DNA of 50,841 bases from Prevotella sp. (lineage in GTDB: Bacteria > Bacteroidota > Bacteroidia > Bacteroidales > Bacteroidaceae), in NCBI GenBank assembly GCA_017415455.1, contig JAFQGS010000026.1, forward strand, positions 1-50,841. Reading direction: 5' to 3'. Both the position numbers and the translations under genes were made by a program. Every line of letters begins with the position of its first letter. The stretch's first letter is position 1. A model generated the notes under the pieces. The model was given only the letters and a program-made list of their open reading frames with translations, was not told the DNA's origin and did not search any database. Positions 31,376-39,688 of this stretch are shown one piece after another.

Positions 31376-33136
31376 TTATAATTTCTTTATACCAGCATTT
31401 ACTTTTATGCTGTCTGCTACGTTTGGACCATTGTTCTCCCAGGTATTACCCGGTCCATTTGCATTCTTCAGGAATTTCTCAGATGGTGTCCAGTTGTTCC
31501 TTACGGTAATGAAAGACGAGCCCTCGTCTGTGTATAGATAGAACCAGTGATGAGGGTCATGAGCATAACTTGGGGTGTATATATTGTCAATTACATTCTC
31601 TTCAATGTAAGACAATGGCTGTGCTCCCAAAGTGTAAATACCTGCGGTATCATACATGTGTTTAGCATAATGATGTATGAAATTTCCTCTTATCTTGTTG
31701 TTTGCCATGGCACATGGCTGTCTGTTCCATCCCCATCCCATGCTGATACCTGTATATGATACCTCACTTATCTCATTGTAGCTTATGTTGATGTCTCTTA
31801 CGAATCCCGCGGCAATTCCTATGCAGCCCCAGTCTTCATTGGTGACATCCGTTATAAGGTTATTGGTGATGTTCAGTCCTGTGCATATAATCCTCTCGTC
31901 TGTCGGATTGTATGGCAGATGTGCCTCATGACCTTCTGGCCCGAAGCTTCCGGCAACGATACCATTACCTCCACAGTCTTTTATTACACAGCGGTCAATG
32001 CTTCCGCCCTTTGTGTAGTTATGGAAATCGATGCCTGTAGAGGCGTTGTGTATAAATGTACATTCGCTGAAGTTAATGTTCTCGGCACAATTTACGCTCA
32101 CGGCCGCCGCAGGTCGTCCAACCCATCCTTGGTTATCCAGTTTGTGATCTCCATTAGGACGGATATGCTTAGGTCTCATCTTATATGCCTCTATCATATA
32201 CATACCTGCTTGCAGAGGTGCATGCCCGTTTATAGATGGGCGCATCCAGGTTGCATGACTGAACGTAACTCCTTTTATCAGAATGTTGCTTGCAAGATTA
32301 TCTGGAGTACCCTCAACCTTCAGGAGTGTTTCAAGGGCAGGCGCTTCAACCGTTGCCTTTCTAAGGTCCTCGCCTTTATGTGGCATGTAATAAATCTTAC
32401 CGGCTTTAGTGTCAAGATGCCATTCGCCGGGTGTGTCAAGTAATTCTTTTGCTCCGGTCAGATAGAATGCCGAGTTCCTTCCGTCTGTATTCACCATAGG
32501 AGAGGGCCATGGATGCATAAAATGTATGTGGCTCTCTGGCTCATGGAAAGTAACAGCGGCACTGTCGCCAAGCATTTTGATGCTCTTTATTCTGAGATTA
32601 GCAATGCACCACATTTCGTGCAATACCATTTCGCCTTTCTGGCTTTTGGCTATTTTGCTGACTGCTTTTGCGGGTACGTAAATTATTCCGTTAGGCTTGT
32701 CAAGGCTTAATATGCGGTGCATGTCGTTGAAATCTGCCACGTCTCTTGCCCTGACAGCTTTATTGCCGTTTATCCATAATTGTCTGAATTCCAATGGTCT
32801 GCCGTTATACTCTGGGACATCAGCGACAAATAGTTTCCCTTCTTTGCGCCAGCCTTCAATCTGCACGCCACCGCTCACAACAGCCTTGCCGTTGCCATCT
32901 ATTGTTATACCGCTGTCTTCTGGTCGGAGGATTACAGGTGCGTTCAGTCTGTATGTTCCTTCCGACAGAATCAGTCGGATGTCTGTTGTCCCATTAAGCC
33001 TTTTCTGCTCTCTGGCGTTTTGCAAGGCTTTCTCTATGGTATATGCTCCTGGCTCTACTGTTATGTCAACAGCATGGGCACTCACGCATGTGAGTGCCGC
33101 CATGAAAAGTGTGTTTATAATCCTGCAGGTATCCAT
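31376..33136 (-). CDS. Secreted right-handed beta-helix glycosidase, GH141-like
   Basis: 586 aa, signal peptide MDTCRIINTLFMAALTCVSAHA. Starts with a pectate-lyase-type coil (ILSEGTYRLNAPVILRPEDSGITIDG) and runs as a parallel beta-helix through the protein (INFSECTFIHNASTGIDFHNY, CVIKDCGGNGIVAGSFG, NISYNEISEVSYTGISMGWGW), ending WENNGPNVADSIKVNAGIKKL. This matches the GH141 group, whose RG-II member BT1002 is an alpha-L-fucosidase of side chain A; a xylanase is also known in the family. Its start overlaps the GH127 stop by 22 bp, so translation is likely coupled. Confidence 0.78.
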   Translation of the reverse strand: MDTCRIINTLFMAALTCVSAHAVDITVEPGAYTIEKALQNAREQKRLNGTTDIRLILSEGTYRLNAPVILRPEDSGITIDGNGKAVVSGGVQIEGWRKEGKLFVADVPEYNGRPLEFRQLWINGNKAVRARDVADFNDMHRILSLDKPNGIIYVPAKAVSKIAKSQKGEMVLHEMWCIANLRIKSIKMLGDSAAVTFHEPESHIHFMHPWPSPMVNTDGRNSAFYLTGAKELLDTPGEWHLDTKAGKIYYMPHKGEDLRKATVEAPALETLLKVEGTPDNLASNILIKGVTFSHATWMRPSINGHAPLQAGMYMIEAYKMRPKHIRPNGDHKLDNQGWVGRPAAAVSVNCAENINFSECTFIHNASTGIDFHNYTKGGSIDRCVIKDCGGNGIVAGSFGPEGHEAHLPYNPTDERIICTGLNITNNLITDVTNEDWGCIGIAAGFVRDINISYNEISEVSYTGISMGWGWNRQPCAMANNKIRGNFIHHYAKHMYDTAGIYTLGAQPLSYIEENVIDNIYTPSYAHDPHHWFYLYTDEGSSFITVRNNWTPSEKFLKNANGPGNTWENNGPNVADSIKVNAGIKKL

Positions 33137-35190
33137 ACTGTCATCTCGCTCTTTCCTCTGTTACCCCATGCATAATAAGGTATAAGGCGTATTTTCACTT
33201 TGTTCTTCTTGTTGCTTACCTCTCTGTAAAGCACATTCTTCCATGAAGCTTCTGTCCTGTTGTATGCCTCTGTGTCAAGAGCCATGATTCTGCTGCCGTC
33301 AATATTAATCTCTACAGGAGTGAACTTCGCGTCAAGCGGTATTGCTATGTTGTCAATGTCCAGCCCGTTAATGTCGTTGCTCTCAAGGCAATATACCACC
33401 GGACCTCTTTGTACGGCAATCTGTCCGCGGCTTTCCTCTACAAGCGGATTCGCCTCAATGAGCTTGGTCTTCATTGGCATGTTGAGTGTCAGGACATCTC
33501 CCTTCTTCCACTTTCTGCTCACGGCGATGTAACTTTCACTCTGGGTGTCTATGTTGCAAGCCTCACCATTTACACTTACTGTTGCTCCTTCGCACCATGC
33601 AGGGATTCGTAGTTTCAGCGTGAAGTCCTTCTTTCCCTTCAGCTTAGCCACGGTAATATCTATTTTTCCGTCCCAAGGATAGTTCGTCTTCTGCTCAATG
33701 GTTATGTCTCCTGCCGACTCTAACTTTGTGTTCAGAGTGTTTTCGCCGTATAGGTTCACGTATATCTCGTCTTTTCCTATGGAATAAGCATAGTCCTGTA
33801 CTTCGCATAATGTGCGTAAGGTGTTAGGAGGACAGCAGAAACAGCTGATGTATTCAGTACGCTCCTTAGGCCAGCGAAGAGTGTAAGGCAACTCGTCAGA
33901 CATTCTCATAGGGTTTGTATAGAAATATCTCTTGCCGTCAAGACTTATTCCTGACAGGATACTGTTGTAGAAGCAGTTCTCTACGATGTCCACATATTTT
34001 GCATCAGCAGTTGCGGCGAATAGTCGCCAGTTGAGCAGCATGTTACCAATGTTGGCACATGTCTCATTGTGTGCGGTAGAGTGTGGCAGCTGATATGGGC
34101 GTCCGTAGCTCTGGTGCACTTTCTGGATGTTGTCCGGTTTGTAGTCTGTGCCGTCGGGTGATGTGCCGTCATAGAGAGCACCGCATGCACCTGTGATATA
34201 CATCTTTCTTGTAACGATGTCGTTCCAGATAGAGTCAAGGTTCTTCTTCAGCTGCGCCTCTCCATCCTCAAGATAAAGGTCTGCAACACCAGCATAGAGA
34301 TAGTTTGCTCTTACAGAGTGTCCCATTGCTTCGTATTGGTCGCGGAAAGGGATGCGGTCTTGGTTGTCGTCTGTTCCGTTCTCCACCATGCCTCGGATGT
34401 CAATGAGTTTCTTGGAGAGGTCCAGATACTTAGGATCGCCAGTTGCGCGGTACATCTCTGTGATGCCCATGTAATGCGACGGACAGACAGCATTGCGTGC
34501 CAGCTCTGCTGACGATTTCTCATAGAAGTTGCATAAGAAATCCGCGGCTTTCACTGCTGCGTTGAAGAGTGTTGTCTTGCCTGTTGCTCTTTTGTGGATG
34601 ATTCCGGCTGTAATAAGGTGTCCGAGGTTGTAGGTCTCAAAGTTAAGACGATTGCCAAACGCTCCGTCCTTGCCTGTTCCAACCTTTGTTCCTACCACTG
34701 TGTTGTCCTTCTCCTCAGCCTGTTGCAGCTTCTTGTTCATCTCTGCAATGATAACAGGAGTGTGCAGATAACCATCTTCGCGCTGTGATTTCACCACGCA
34801 TCCGATGAAGCGGTCCATTATCTTGTCAAGCTCAGGGTCCTTGTTCACTGCGTATACCGCAGCCACAGCTTCTAACCATTTGTACATGTCACCGTCATGG
34901 AAAGGAGGTCCGTGTCGTCTGCCTTTTTTCTCTCCCGCTGCAACGAGGAAGTTGTGGAAACCGTGTGAGCGGTCAGACTGCCAAGTCTCCCACATGCTCT
35001 GCACGGAAGTGCCGCTGAAAACATTGAATCGCTCGCCCCAGAAACCGCCGGTCCATTTCACGGCGTCTATTGGCGTAGATGCCATTACGGCATACTTGCT
35101 CTTTCCGGTATCTGTTATTCCGTTTTGTTGTGCTGCGGCGGGTGCAGCTGTCATGAGTGCAATTATAGCACCGATGGTTGTTCTTTTCAT
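33115..35190 (-). CDS. Secreted GH127 (DUF1680) glycosidase
   Basis: 691 aa, signal peptide MKRTTIGAIIALMTAAPAAA. An (alpha/alpha)6 barrel occupies ~40-440 (HDGDMYKWLEAVAAVYA, YNLGHLITAGIIH) and beta-sandwich domains the rest. The zinc-thiolate active site of GH127 is intact: E376 and C378 in HNETCANIG, and C452/C453 in CFCCPPN, corresponding to Glu338/Cys340/Cys417/Cys418 of the Bifidobacterium enzyme HypBA1. Known activities are beta-L-arabinofuranosidase and, for BT1003 in the RG-II locus, aceric acid release. The operon context favours the latter, but sequence reading alone cannot separate them. Confidence 0.88.
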   Translation of the reverse strand: MKRTTIGAIIALMTAAPAAAQQNGITDTGKSKYAVMASTPIDAVKWTGGFWGERFNVFSGTSVQSMWETWQSDRSHGFHNFLVAAGEKKGRRHGPPFHDGDMYKWLEAVAAVYAVNKDPELDKIMDRFIGCVVKSQREDGYLHTPVIIAEMNKKLQQAEEKDNTVVGTKVGTGKDGAFGNRLNFETYNLGHLITAGIIHKRATGKTTLFNAAVKAADFLCNFYEKSSAELARNAVCPSHYMGITEMYRATGDPKYLDLSKKLIDIRGMVENGTDDNQDRIPFRDQYEAMGHSVRANYLYAGVADLYLEDGEAQLKKNLDSIWNDIVTRKMYITGACGALYDGTSPDGTDYKPDNIQKVHQSYGRPYQLPHSTAHNETCANIGNMLLNWRLFAATADAKYVDIVENCFYNSILSGISLDGKRYFYTNPMRMSDELPYTLRWPKERTEYISCFCCPPNTLRTLCEVQDYAYSIGKDEIYVNLYGENTLNTKLESAGDITIEQKTNYPWDGKIDITVAKLKGKKDFTLKLRIPAWCEGATVSVNGEACNIDTQSESYIAVSRKWKKGDVLTLNMPMKTKLIEANPLVEESRGQIAVQRGPVVYCLESNDINGLDIDNIAIPLDAKFTPVEINIDGSRIMALDTEAYNRTEASWKNVLYREVSNKKNKVKIRLIPYYAWGNRGKSEMTVWIPAGL

Positions 35191-35238
35191 AAGTTATGTT
35201 TTTTTATAGATTTTCTGTTATAAATGTAACAATACGTC

Positions 35239-36696
35239 TTAGAGCGTTCCTCCACGGGCCTTTACTCTCTTTGCCCATTCCTCGCGCTCTTTCTGCAGGT
35301 TGTAGCCGCGCTTGCTCAGGTAGTTGTTTATTCTACCTTTGTATTTGCCGAATACCTCATGCTTCTTCTTTGAGCTTTCCGCATCAATAGCCAGTTCGCG
35401 TGCTTCTATAAGCCATGCTAATATCTGTGCTTTCTCCTCTTCCTTTAATGTTGGAATCATGTCGCAGTGAGCATCGTATGTCACTTTCACAACGTTGAAA
35501 GTCATGACGTCTTTCACAGTTGTGATGTGGTGAGGCTTGAGATATTTTGACAGGTCTGCGTCAAAGGCGAAATGCGAGCGATACAGTTTTGAGTCGCACT
35601 GAGCCTCTGCCAGTTGCTTGTTTGTCTTTTTTACAGAGTCGCGCTCCTCATAAATGTCGTTGAGCTTGAAATAGCGGTTCGCTATTATGTTTCTCACGTT
35701 CTGTCCCATTGGGGTCCATGTTATTCCGAGCTGGTCTGTAGCCTTCTGAGAGCGTCCTATGATTGCGTTCACGTATGCCGCGTCGCGTCCTGCGCTGTCG
35801 AGTTTCACCTCTGCCTCAGGGTAGGAGTTGAATATTGTCTTCAGGTAATGAACATTGTTGCCATAGTTCATCTTTACGTTTCTCACCATCTTTACGTCTC
35901 TGCTGCGCTCAACGAACAGCCAGCCGCTCCAGTTCATCTTGTCGAGAGTGGCCTTTATGGCGTGCATGTCAATGGCGGAGTCGTTGCGGAGCCATACCCC
36001 GTCAGTGTTTGATGCGTGGATAGCACAGATGTTCTCCGCACCAAGTTTCTTCATGTCTTTCACAATGTCCCAGTTGTTCTCTATGATTGTCTGGAACTTG
36101 TAGAAAATCTTTATTCCGTCAGAGTTAATCTCTTTTAATAGCTTCTTGTTGCCCTTTGCGTCGAGAGGAGTGTCTATGCCAATCACTTTTCCGCGTTTCT
36201 TTGCCATTTCTCCCATTTCGTGCAGGCGTTTGACGATAATATTGCGTAGCGCAACGGAGTCGGTCCAGTTGTTCCCGCTGCCTCCTAAAGGAAGGAATGC
36301 CACGCTTGCTCCCATGATGTCCATGGTGTTGAGGCAGTCCTCTGTCAGCCATTTGTAGCTGTCTTTCTTTGCCAGGTTCTGTCCGTAGAATCCTGACATA
36401 GCCACTGCGCCAACCTTAATACCGAGGCTGTCTGCTGTGCGTGTGAATATCTCTGCCATCTTAGGGTCGCGCATCTTGTTGTCGAAAGAGTCGCGTCTGC
36501 CAAGTCCTCCCATGTCCATCTCCAAACCGTCGCAACCCAGTTCGTGTGCCAGCTTGAACTCTCCAAGTTTCTGGCGTTTGAGAACCATCCAGTCGCATAC
36601 TCCAATGTTATAACGGTTTTGGGCGATTGTCAACTCAGGGAGCAGCATACCCCCTATGAAAAGTGTAAAAAGTACGGTTTTACGTAAAAAACTCAT
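35239..36696 (-). CDS. Secreted sugar isomerase-like TIM barrel fused to DUF3826
   Basis: 485 aa, signal peptide ending LLPELTIAQ. Residues ~28-290 form a xylose-isomerase/AP-endonuclease-2 type TIM barrel (FKLAHELGCDGLEMDMGG, GAVAMSGFYGQN, GASVAFLPLGGSG, GKVIGIDTPL, ENICAIHASNTDG, WSGWLFVERSRD), with acidic and His residues at strand ends that could bind a metal. Residues ~300-485 match my memory of DUF3826, a domain found in Bacteroidetes pectin loci (SKKKHEVFGKYKGRINNYLS). First gene of the ten-gene operon, 48 bp before GH127. An isomerase-like fold outside the cytoplasm is unusual; it may act on free sugars or bind them. Enzymatic activity is not established. Confidence 0.75.
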   Translation of the reverse strand: MSFLRKTVLFTLFIGGMLLPELTIAQNRYNIGVCDWMVLKRQKLGEFKLAHELGCDGLEMDMGGLGRRDSFDNKMRDPKMAEIFTRTADSLGIKVGAVAMSGFYGQNLAKKDSYKWLTEDCLNTMDIMGASVAFLPLGGSGNNWTDSVALRNIIVKRLHEMGEMAKKRGKVIGIDTPLDAKGNKKLLKEINSDGIKIFYKFQTIIENNWDIVKDMKKLGAENICAIHASNTDGVWLRNDSAIDMHAIKATLDKMNWSGWLFVERSRDVKMVRNVKMNYGNNVHYLKTIFNSYPEAEVKLDSAGRDAAYVNAIIGRSQKATDQLGITWTPMGQNVRNIIANRYFKLNDIYEERDSVKKTNKQLAEAQCDSKLYRSHFAFDADLSKYLKPHHITTVKDVMTFNVVKVTYDAHCDMIPTLKEEEKAQILAWLIEARELAIDAESSKKKHEVFGKYKGRINNYLSKRGYNLQKEREEWAKRVKARGGTL

Positions 36697-36827
36697 AGTA
36701 TTTTGTCTCTTTATTAGTACGTCCTGCCTGAAAATGTCAGTCCCCTTCTGTACGTTTCATAATGTGATTGCAGTTGGTTCTGATACAAGTTAGCAGTACG
36801 TAGGTAGTTAATAGATTCTTATTTTTG

Positions 36828-36835
36828 CAAAGATA
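36828..36835 (-). promoter_or_regulatory. -7 element of the ten-gene operon promoter
   Basis: TATCTTTG on the minus strand matches TAnnTTTG exactly. Nineteen bases upstream is TTTCG in place of the TTTG -33 element. Transcription would start near 36820, about 125 nt before the ATG at 36696. The weak -33 would fit a promoter needing an activator, as expected for a glycan-induced operon. Confidence 0.55.
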
Positions 36836-37090
36836 GCAATAAACTTTAATAATACGAAATGCCAAACAGAAAAATATAATTATGTTATCTTTTTGTATTC
36901 AATAAATCGTGCGTTTTCTGTTGGGCAGGAGATTTTTCTGCTCAAAAAACTGGCAGGAGAATGGGCGAATCCTAAAATTTTTTTCGTTGACTCGGAATGT
37001 GGCTAATAATTTGACATGTATATGAGGAAAAATCCTTCGAACCGCGCAGAATGCTGGAAATATATCTGTGGAACTCGTCATTACACCTTT

Positions 37091-37266
37091 ATGGCGGTGC
37101 CATGGCATAGTAATCGCCGCATCATCGCTTTGTCAAGGCGGCAGGATGGCTTTGTCAAGGCGCTACGATTACATAGCCATCGTACTGCGATTACGTTGTA
37201 ATCATAGCACGATAAAAACGTAATCGCACCGCCCTGACGTTGTAATCGCACCGCCATCTCATATGA
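37091..37266. repeat. 22-bp tandem array, locus B (eight units)
   Basis: Eight units of exactly 22 bp start at 37091, 37113, 37135, 37157, 37179, 37201, 37223 and 37245. They use the same register as locus A: ATGGCGGTGCCATGGCATAGTA split at the same points, next ATCGCCGCATCATC followed by GCTTTGTC, and so on. Individual units are more diverged than at locus A, but no unit has gained or lost a base. Confidence 0.82.
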
Positions 37267-37566
37267 AACGGCGAGGTCATTTGATAGAAACGGCTGGCAT
37301 TTCTATATAAAATATAGGAACTATAGTGCCTATAGGGACTATAGAATTTATGGAAATCGTGCTAAAAAAATCGCTTCTCGGCTGCCTTCGGGCATCTTTT
37401 TGTTTTGTTAACACGAAAAAAGTGGCGCCGCGGTGCGGGCGAGAAAGCATGAAAGGGCATCAAACGCAGTGCGGAATTTTCTATTTTGAGAGTTGCGTTT
37501 GTCAAAAAAAAAGAATAAATCCGCATCTTTATTTGTGTGGTTTGCTTGTGATACAAAATAAATCAT

Positions 37567-37574
37567 TAACTTTG
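37567..37574 (+). promoter_or_regulatory. -7 element of a likely PL1 promoter
   Basis: TAACTTTG fits TAnnTTTG. A TTG lies 18 bp upstream. The predicted start near 37581 would leave a ~270-nt AT-rich leader before the PL1 ATG, long enough for post-transcriptional control, though a closer promoter in the AT-rich stretch cannot be excluded. Confidence 0.45.
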
Positions 37575-37853
37575 TGCATGTTGTATATGGCGGTTGCCAG
37601 TTCATGCTTGGACATATCGGCATATTCCCGCCATTATAATATTCAGTAGGCAAATGCATTTTTTTTATTGACCGATGAATGTTGTGATATTGGAATGAAT
37701 TTGTCTCTTATATATTATATAAATATGTATATGCTGATATTATAGATATCGGTATTAATTAATGTTAAATATGAAACATGCGTCTAAACGTTTCTATATA
37801 TATAAAGTCTAATAATAAATTCTAATAATAAATTAATATCAGTTTAATTAATC

Positions 37854-39536
37854 ATGAAAAGAAAATCAACTATTGTGTTACTTTCTTTGTGTCTTGGAAC
37901 ACTTACGGCAAGTGCTCAATATCCTCAAGAGCCAAAGGAAGTGAAAGAGAAAGTGGCAAAGATGATGGAGGCATGCCGTGCGCATTCAGACAGTGCTTGG
38001 GCTGTTGCGTTGCCAATCATTGAGAAAGAGGCAGCTGAGGGACGCCCGTATATTCCTTTCGCTGATCGTCCAACAGATTTACCTCAGGCGGATATTCCAT
38101 CATTCCCTGGTGCTGAAGGTGGTGGTATGTTCAGTTTTGGCGGACGCGGAGGAAAAGTTCTCACTGTGACAAACCTTAATGATGATGGTCCGGGCTCATT
38201 GCGCTGGGCATGTGAGCAGGGTGGTGCCCGTATCGTTGTGTTCAATGTGTCGGGAATGATTCGCTTGAAGTCACCTCTTATTATCCGTGCCCCTTATATA
38301 ACAATTGCAGGACAGACAGCTCCTGGTGATGGCGTTTGCGTAACAGGTGAGTCTGTTTGGGTAAACACACACGACGTGGTGGTTCGTCATATGCGCTTCC
38401 GTCGCGGTGAGACAGGTGTGGGACGCCGTGATGACTCTTTCGGAGGTAATCCGGTAGGAAACATCATGCTCGACCATTTGTCTTGCTCTTTCGGACTGGA
38501 CGAGAATATCTCTTTCTATCGTCACATGTTCCGTCCGGGAGAGACATATAAGGAACTGAAATTGCCTACAGTAAACGTTACTATACAGAACACTATATCT
38601 GCAAAGTGTCTTGACACATACAATCACTCTTTCGGCTCAACTCTCGGAGGAGAGAACTGTGCGTTCGTGCGTAACCTATGGGCGAGCAACACAGGACGTA
38701 ACCCGTCTATCGGATGGAACGGTATATTCAACTTCGTAAACAACGTGGTGTTCAACTGGGTTCATCGCTCTGTTGACGGTGGTGACTATACTGCGCTGTA
38801 TAACATTTACAACAACTACTTTAAGCCAGGTCCTGCAACACCGCTGAATACAACAGTGGGTCACAGATTCCTTAAACCGGAGGCTGGACTGAGCAGAAAC
38901 GCGAAGAAAAGATATGGACGTGTTTACTGCGAGGGTAACATCATGGAGGGTAACGACTCTGTGACTGCTGACAACTGGAAGGGTGTTCATATTGAGGATA
39001 TGGACGGAACAGGCGAATACGAGGCTCTCATGAAGTGGACAAAGCCACATCCACATCCTTATTATCAGGTTATGGAAGCTAAGGAGGCTTACTATTTTGT
39101 TCTTGACAACGTAGGAGCGACTCTTCCTGTACGCGACCAGCTTGACAAGGACATTATCATGGAGGTGAAAACTGGCAAGCCATTCTATTCAGAGGATGCA
39201 AAGCCGGATACAGCATTGTTTAAGTATCGTCGTTTGCCGAAGGACTCTTGGAAACTCGGTATTATCTCCGATCCTCAGCAGGTAGGCGGTCTGCCGGTAT
39301 ATAGCAACGACTGGAAACCTTATAAGGACTCAGACCTTGACGGTATGCCTGACGCATGGGAGAAGGCTAACGGTCTTGACCCCAAAGATCCGTCAGATGC
39401 CAACAAGGACTGCACTGGTGACGGCTATACAAATATTGAGAAATACATCAATGGTATAAGCACAAAAGAGAAGGTTGATTGGACAAATCTGAAGAACAAT
39501 CATGATACTCTTTATGGAAAGACAAGTTTGATGTAA
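37854..39536 (+). CDS. Secreted PL1 pectate lyase with C-terminal Ca-binding repeat
   Basis: 560 aa, signal peptide MKRKSTIVLLSLCLGTLTASA. A ~60-residue N-terminal segment (VAKMMEACRAHSDSAWAVAL) precedes the PL1 beta-helix, which opens with PSFPGAEGGGMFSFGGRGGKVLTVTNLNDDGPGSLRWA, written here only as a recognisable order of motifs: PGAEGGG, GGRGG, TNLNDDGPGSLR. RHMRFRRGE and NIMLDHLSCSFGLDE carry the expected Arg and Asp residues of the calcium/catalytic site. Residues ~490-535 hold Ca-binding turns (DSDLDGMPDAWEKANGLD, DCTGDGYTNIEKYI). Family members cleave homogalacturonan by beta-elimination; here the enzyme would free RG-II-bearing fragments. Monocistronic, divergent from the operon, followed by terminators. 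Confidence 0.9.
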   Translation: MKRKSTIVLLSLCLGTLTASAQYPQEPKEVKEKVAKMMEACRAHSDSAWAVALPIIEKEAAEGRPYIPFADRPTDLPQADIPSFPGAEGGGMFSFGGRGGKVLTVTNLNDDGPGSLRWACEQGGARIVVFNVSGMIRLKSPLIIRAPYITIAGQTAPGDGVCVTGESVWVNTHDVVVRHMRFRRGETGVGRRDDSFGGNPVGNIMLDHLSCSFGLDENISFYRHMFRPGETYKELKLPTVNVTIQNTISAKCLDTYNHSFGSTLGGENCAFVRNLWASNTGRNPSIGWNGIFNFVNNVVFNWVHRSVDGGDYTALYNIYNNYFKPGPATPLNTTVGHRFLKPEAGLSRNAKKRYGRVYCEGNIMEGNDSVTADNWKGVHIEDMDGTGEYEALMKWTKPHPHPYYQVMEAKEAYYFVLDNVGATLPVRDQLDKDIIMEVKTGKPFYSEDAKPDTALFKYRRLPKDSWKLGIISDPQQVGGLPVYSNDWKPYKDSDLDGMPDAWEKANGLDPKDPSDANKDCTGDGYTNIEKYINGISTKEKVDWTNLKNNHDTLYGKTSLM

Positions 39537-39543
39537 AAAATAT

Positions 39544-39582
39544 CCGCATGGAGGCTATGTAAGTAATATCCTCCAGATGCGG
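39544..39582 (-). terminator. Terminator facing the sstT gene
   Basis: CCGCATGGAGG (39544-39554) pairs with CCTCCAGATGCGG (39570-39582) with a two-base bulge. On the minus strand the stem is followed by ATATTTTTT, so it serves transcripts coming from sstT. Confidence 0.65.
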
Positions 39583-39592
39583 AAGCCTGAAG

Positions 39593-39630
39593 CGGGCATT
39601 GATGCAGCGGTATCGCAAGCCCGTTTTTTT
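39593..39630 (+). terminator. Terminator of the PL1 gene
   Basis: CGGGC (39593-39597) and GCCCG (39619-39623), with a partly self-complementary loop, followed by seven T residues on the plus strand. It lies ~57 bp after the PL1 stop. Confidence 0.7.
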
Positions 39631-39654
39631 ATAATAATTAAGATGTATCTTTTT

Positions 39655-39688
39655 AAGATGGTGGGCAGTGATGTTCGCCATCTTTTTT
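39655..39688 (+). terminator. Second plus-strand terminator after PL1
   Basis: AAGATGG (39655-39661) pairs with CCATCTT (39678-39684), continuing into a T run to 39688. It overlaps the sstT stop codon and would block read-through from PL1 into the antisense of sstT. Confidence 0.6.

Larger units (their letters stand above)
36697..37853. other. 1.16 kb divergent intergenic region with 22-bp array
   Basis: Separates the leftward ten-gene operon from the rightward PL1 gene. It holds the operon promoter (36828-36835), the 22-bp array (37091-37266), the likely PL1 promoter (37567-37574) and a ~275-nt PL1 leader with stem ATGGCGG...CCGCCAT (37587-37635 region) and a duplicated TCTAATAATAAAT word (~37809-37834). 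Other small features are the ACTATAG triplet repeat near 37320-37340 and CAAACGCA (37461) facing TGCGTTTG (37494). No open frame here has coding character. Confidence 0.7.

Noticed and set aside
36899-37659. Several 60-107 codon frames on both strands between the operon and PL1
   Set aside because: They overlap each other, cross the 22-bp array or promoter elements, and show no coding bias or signal sequences.
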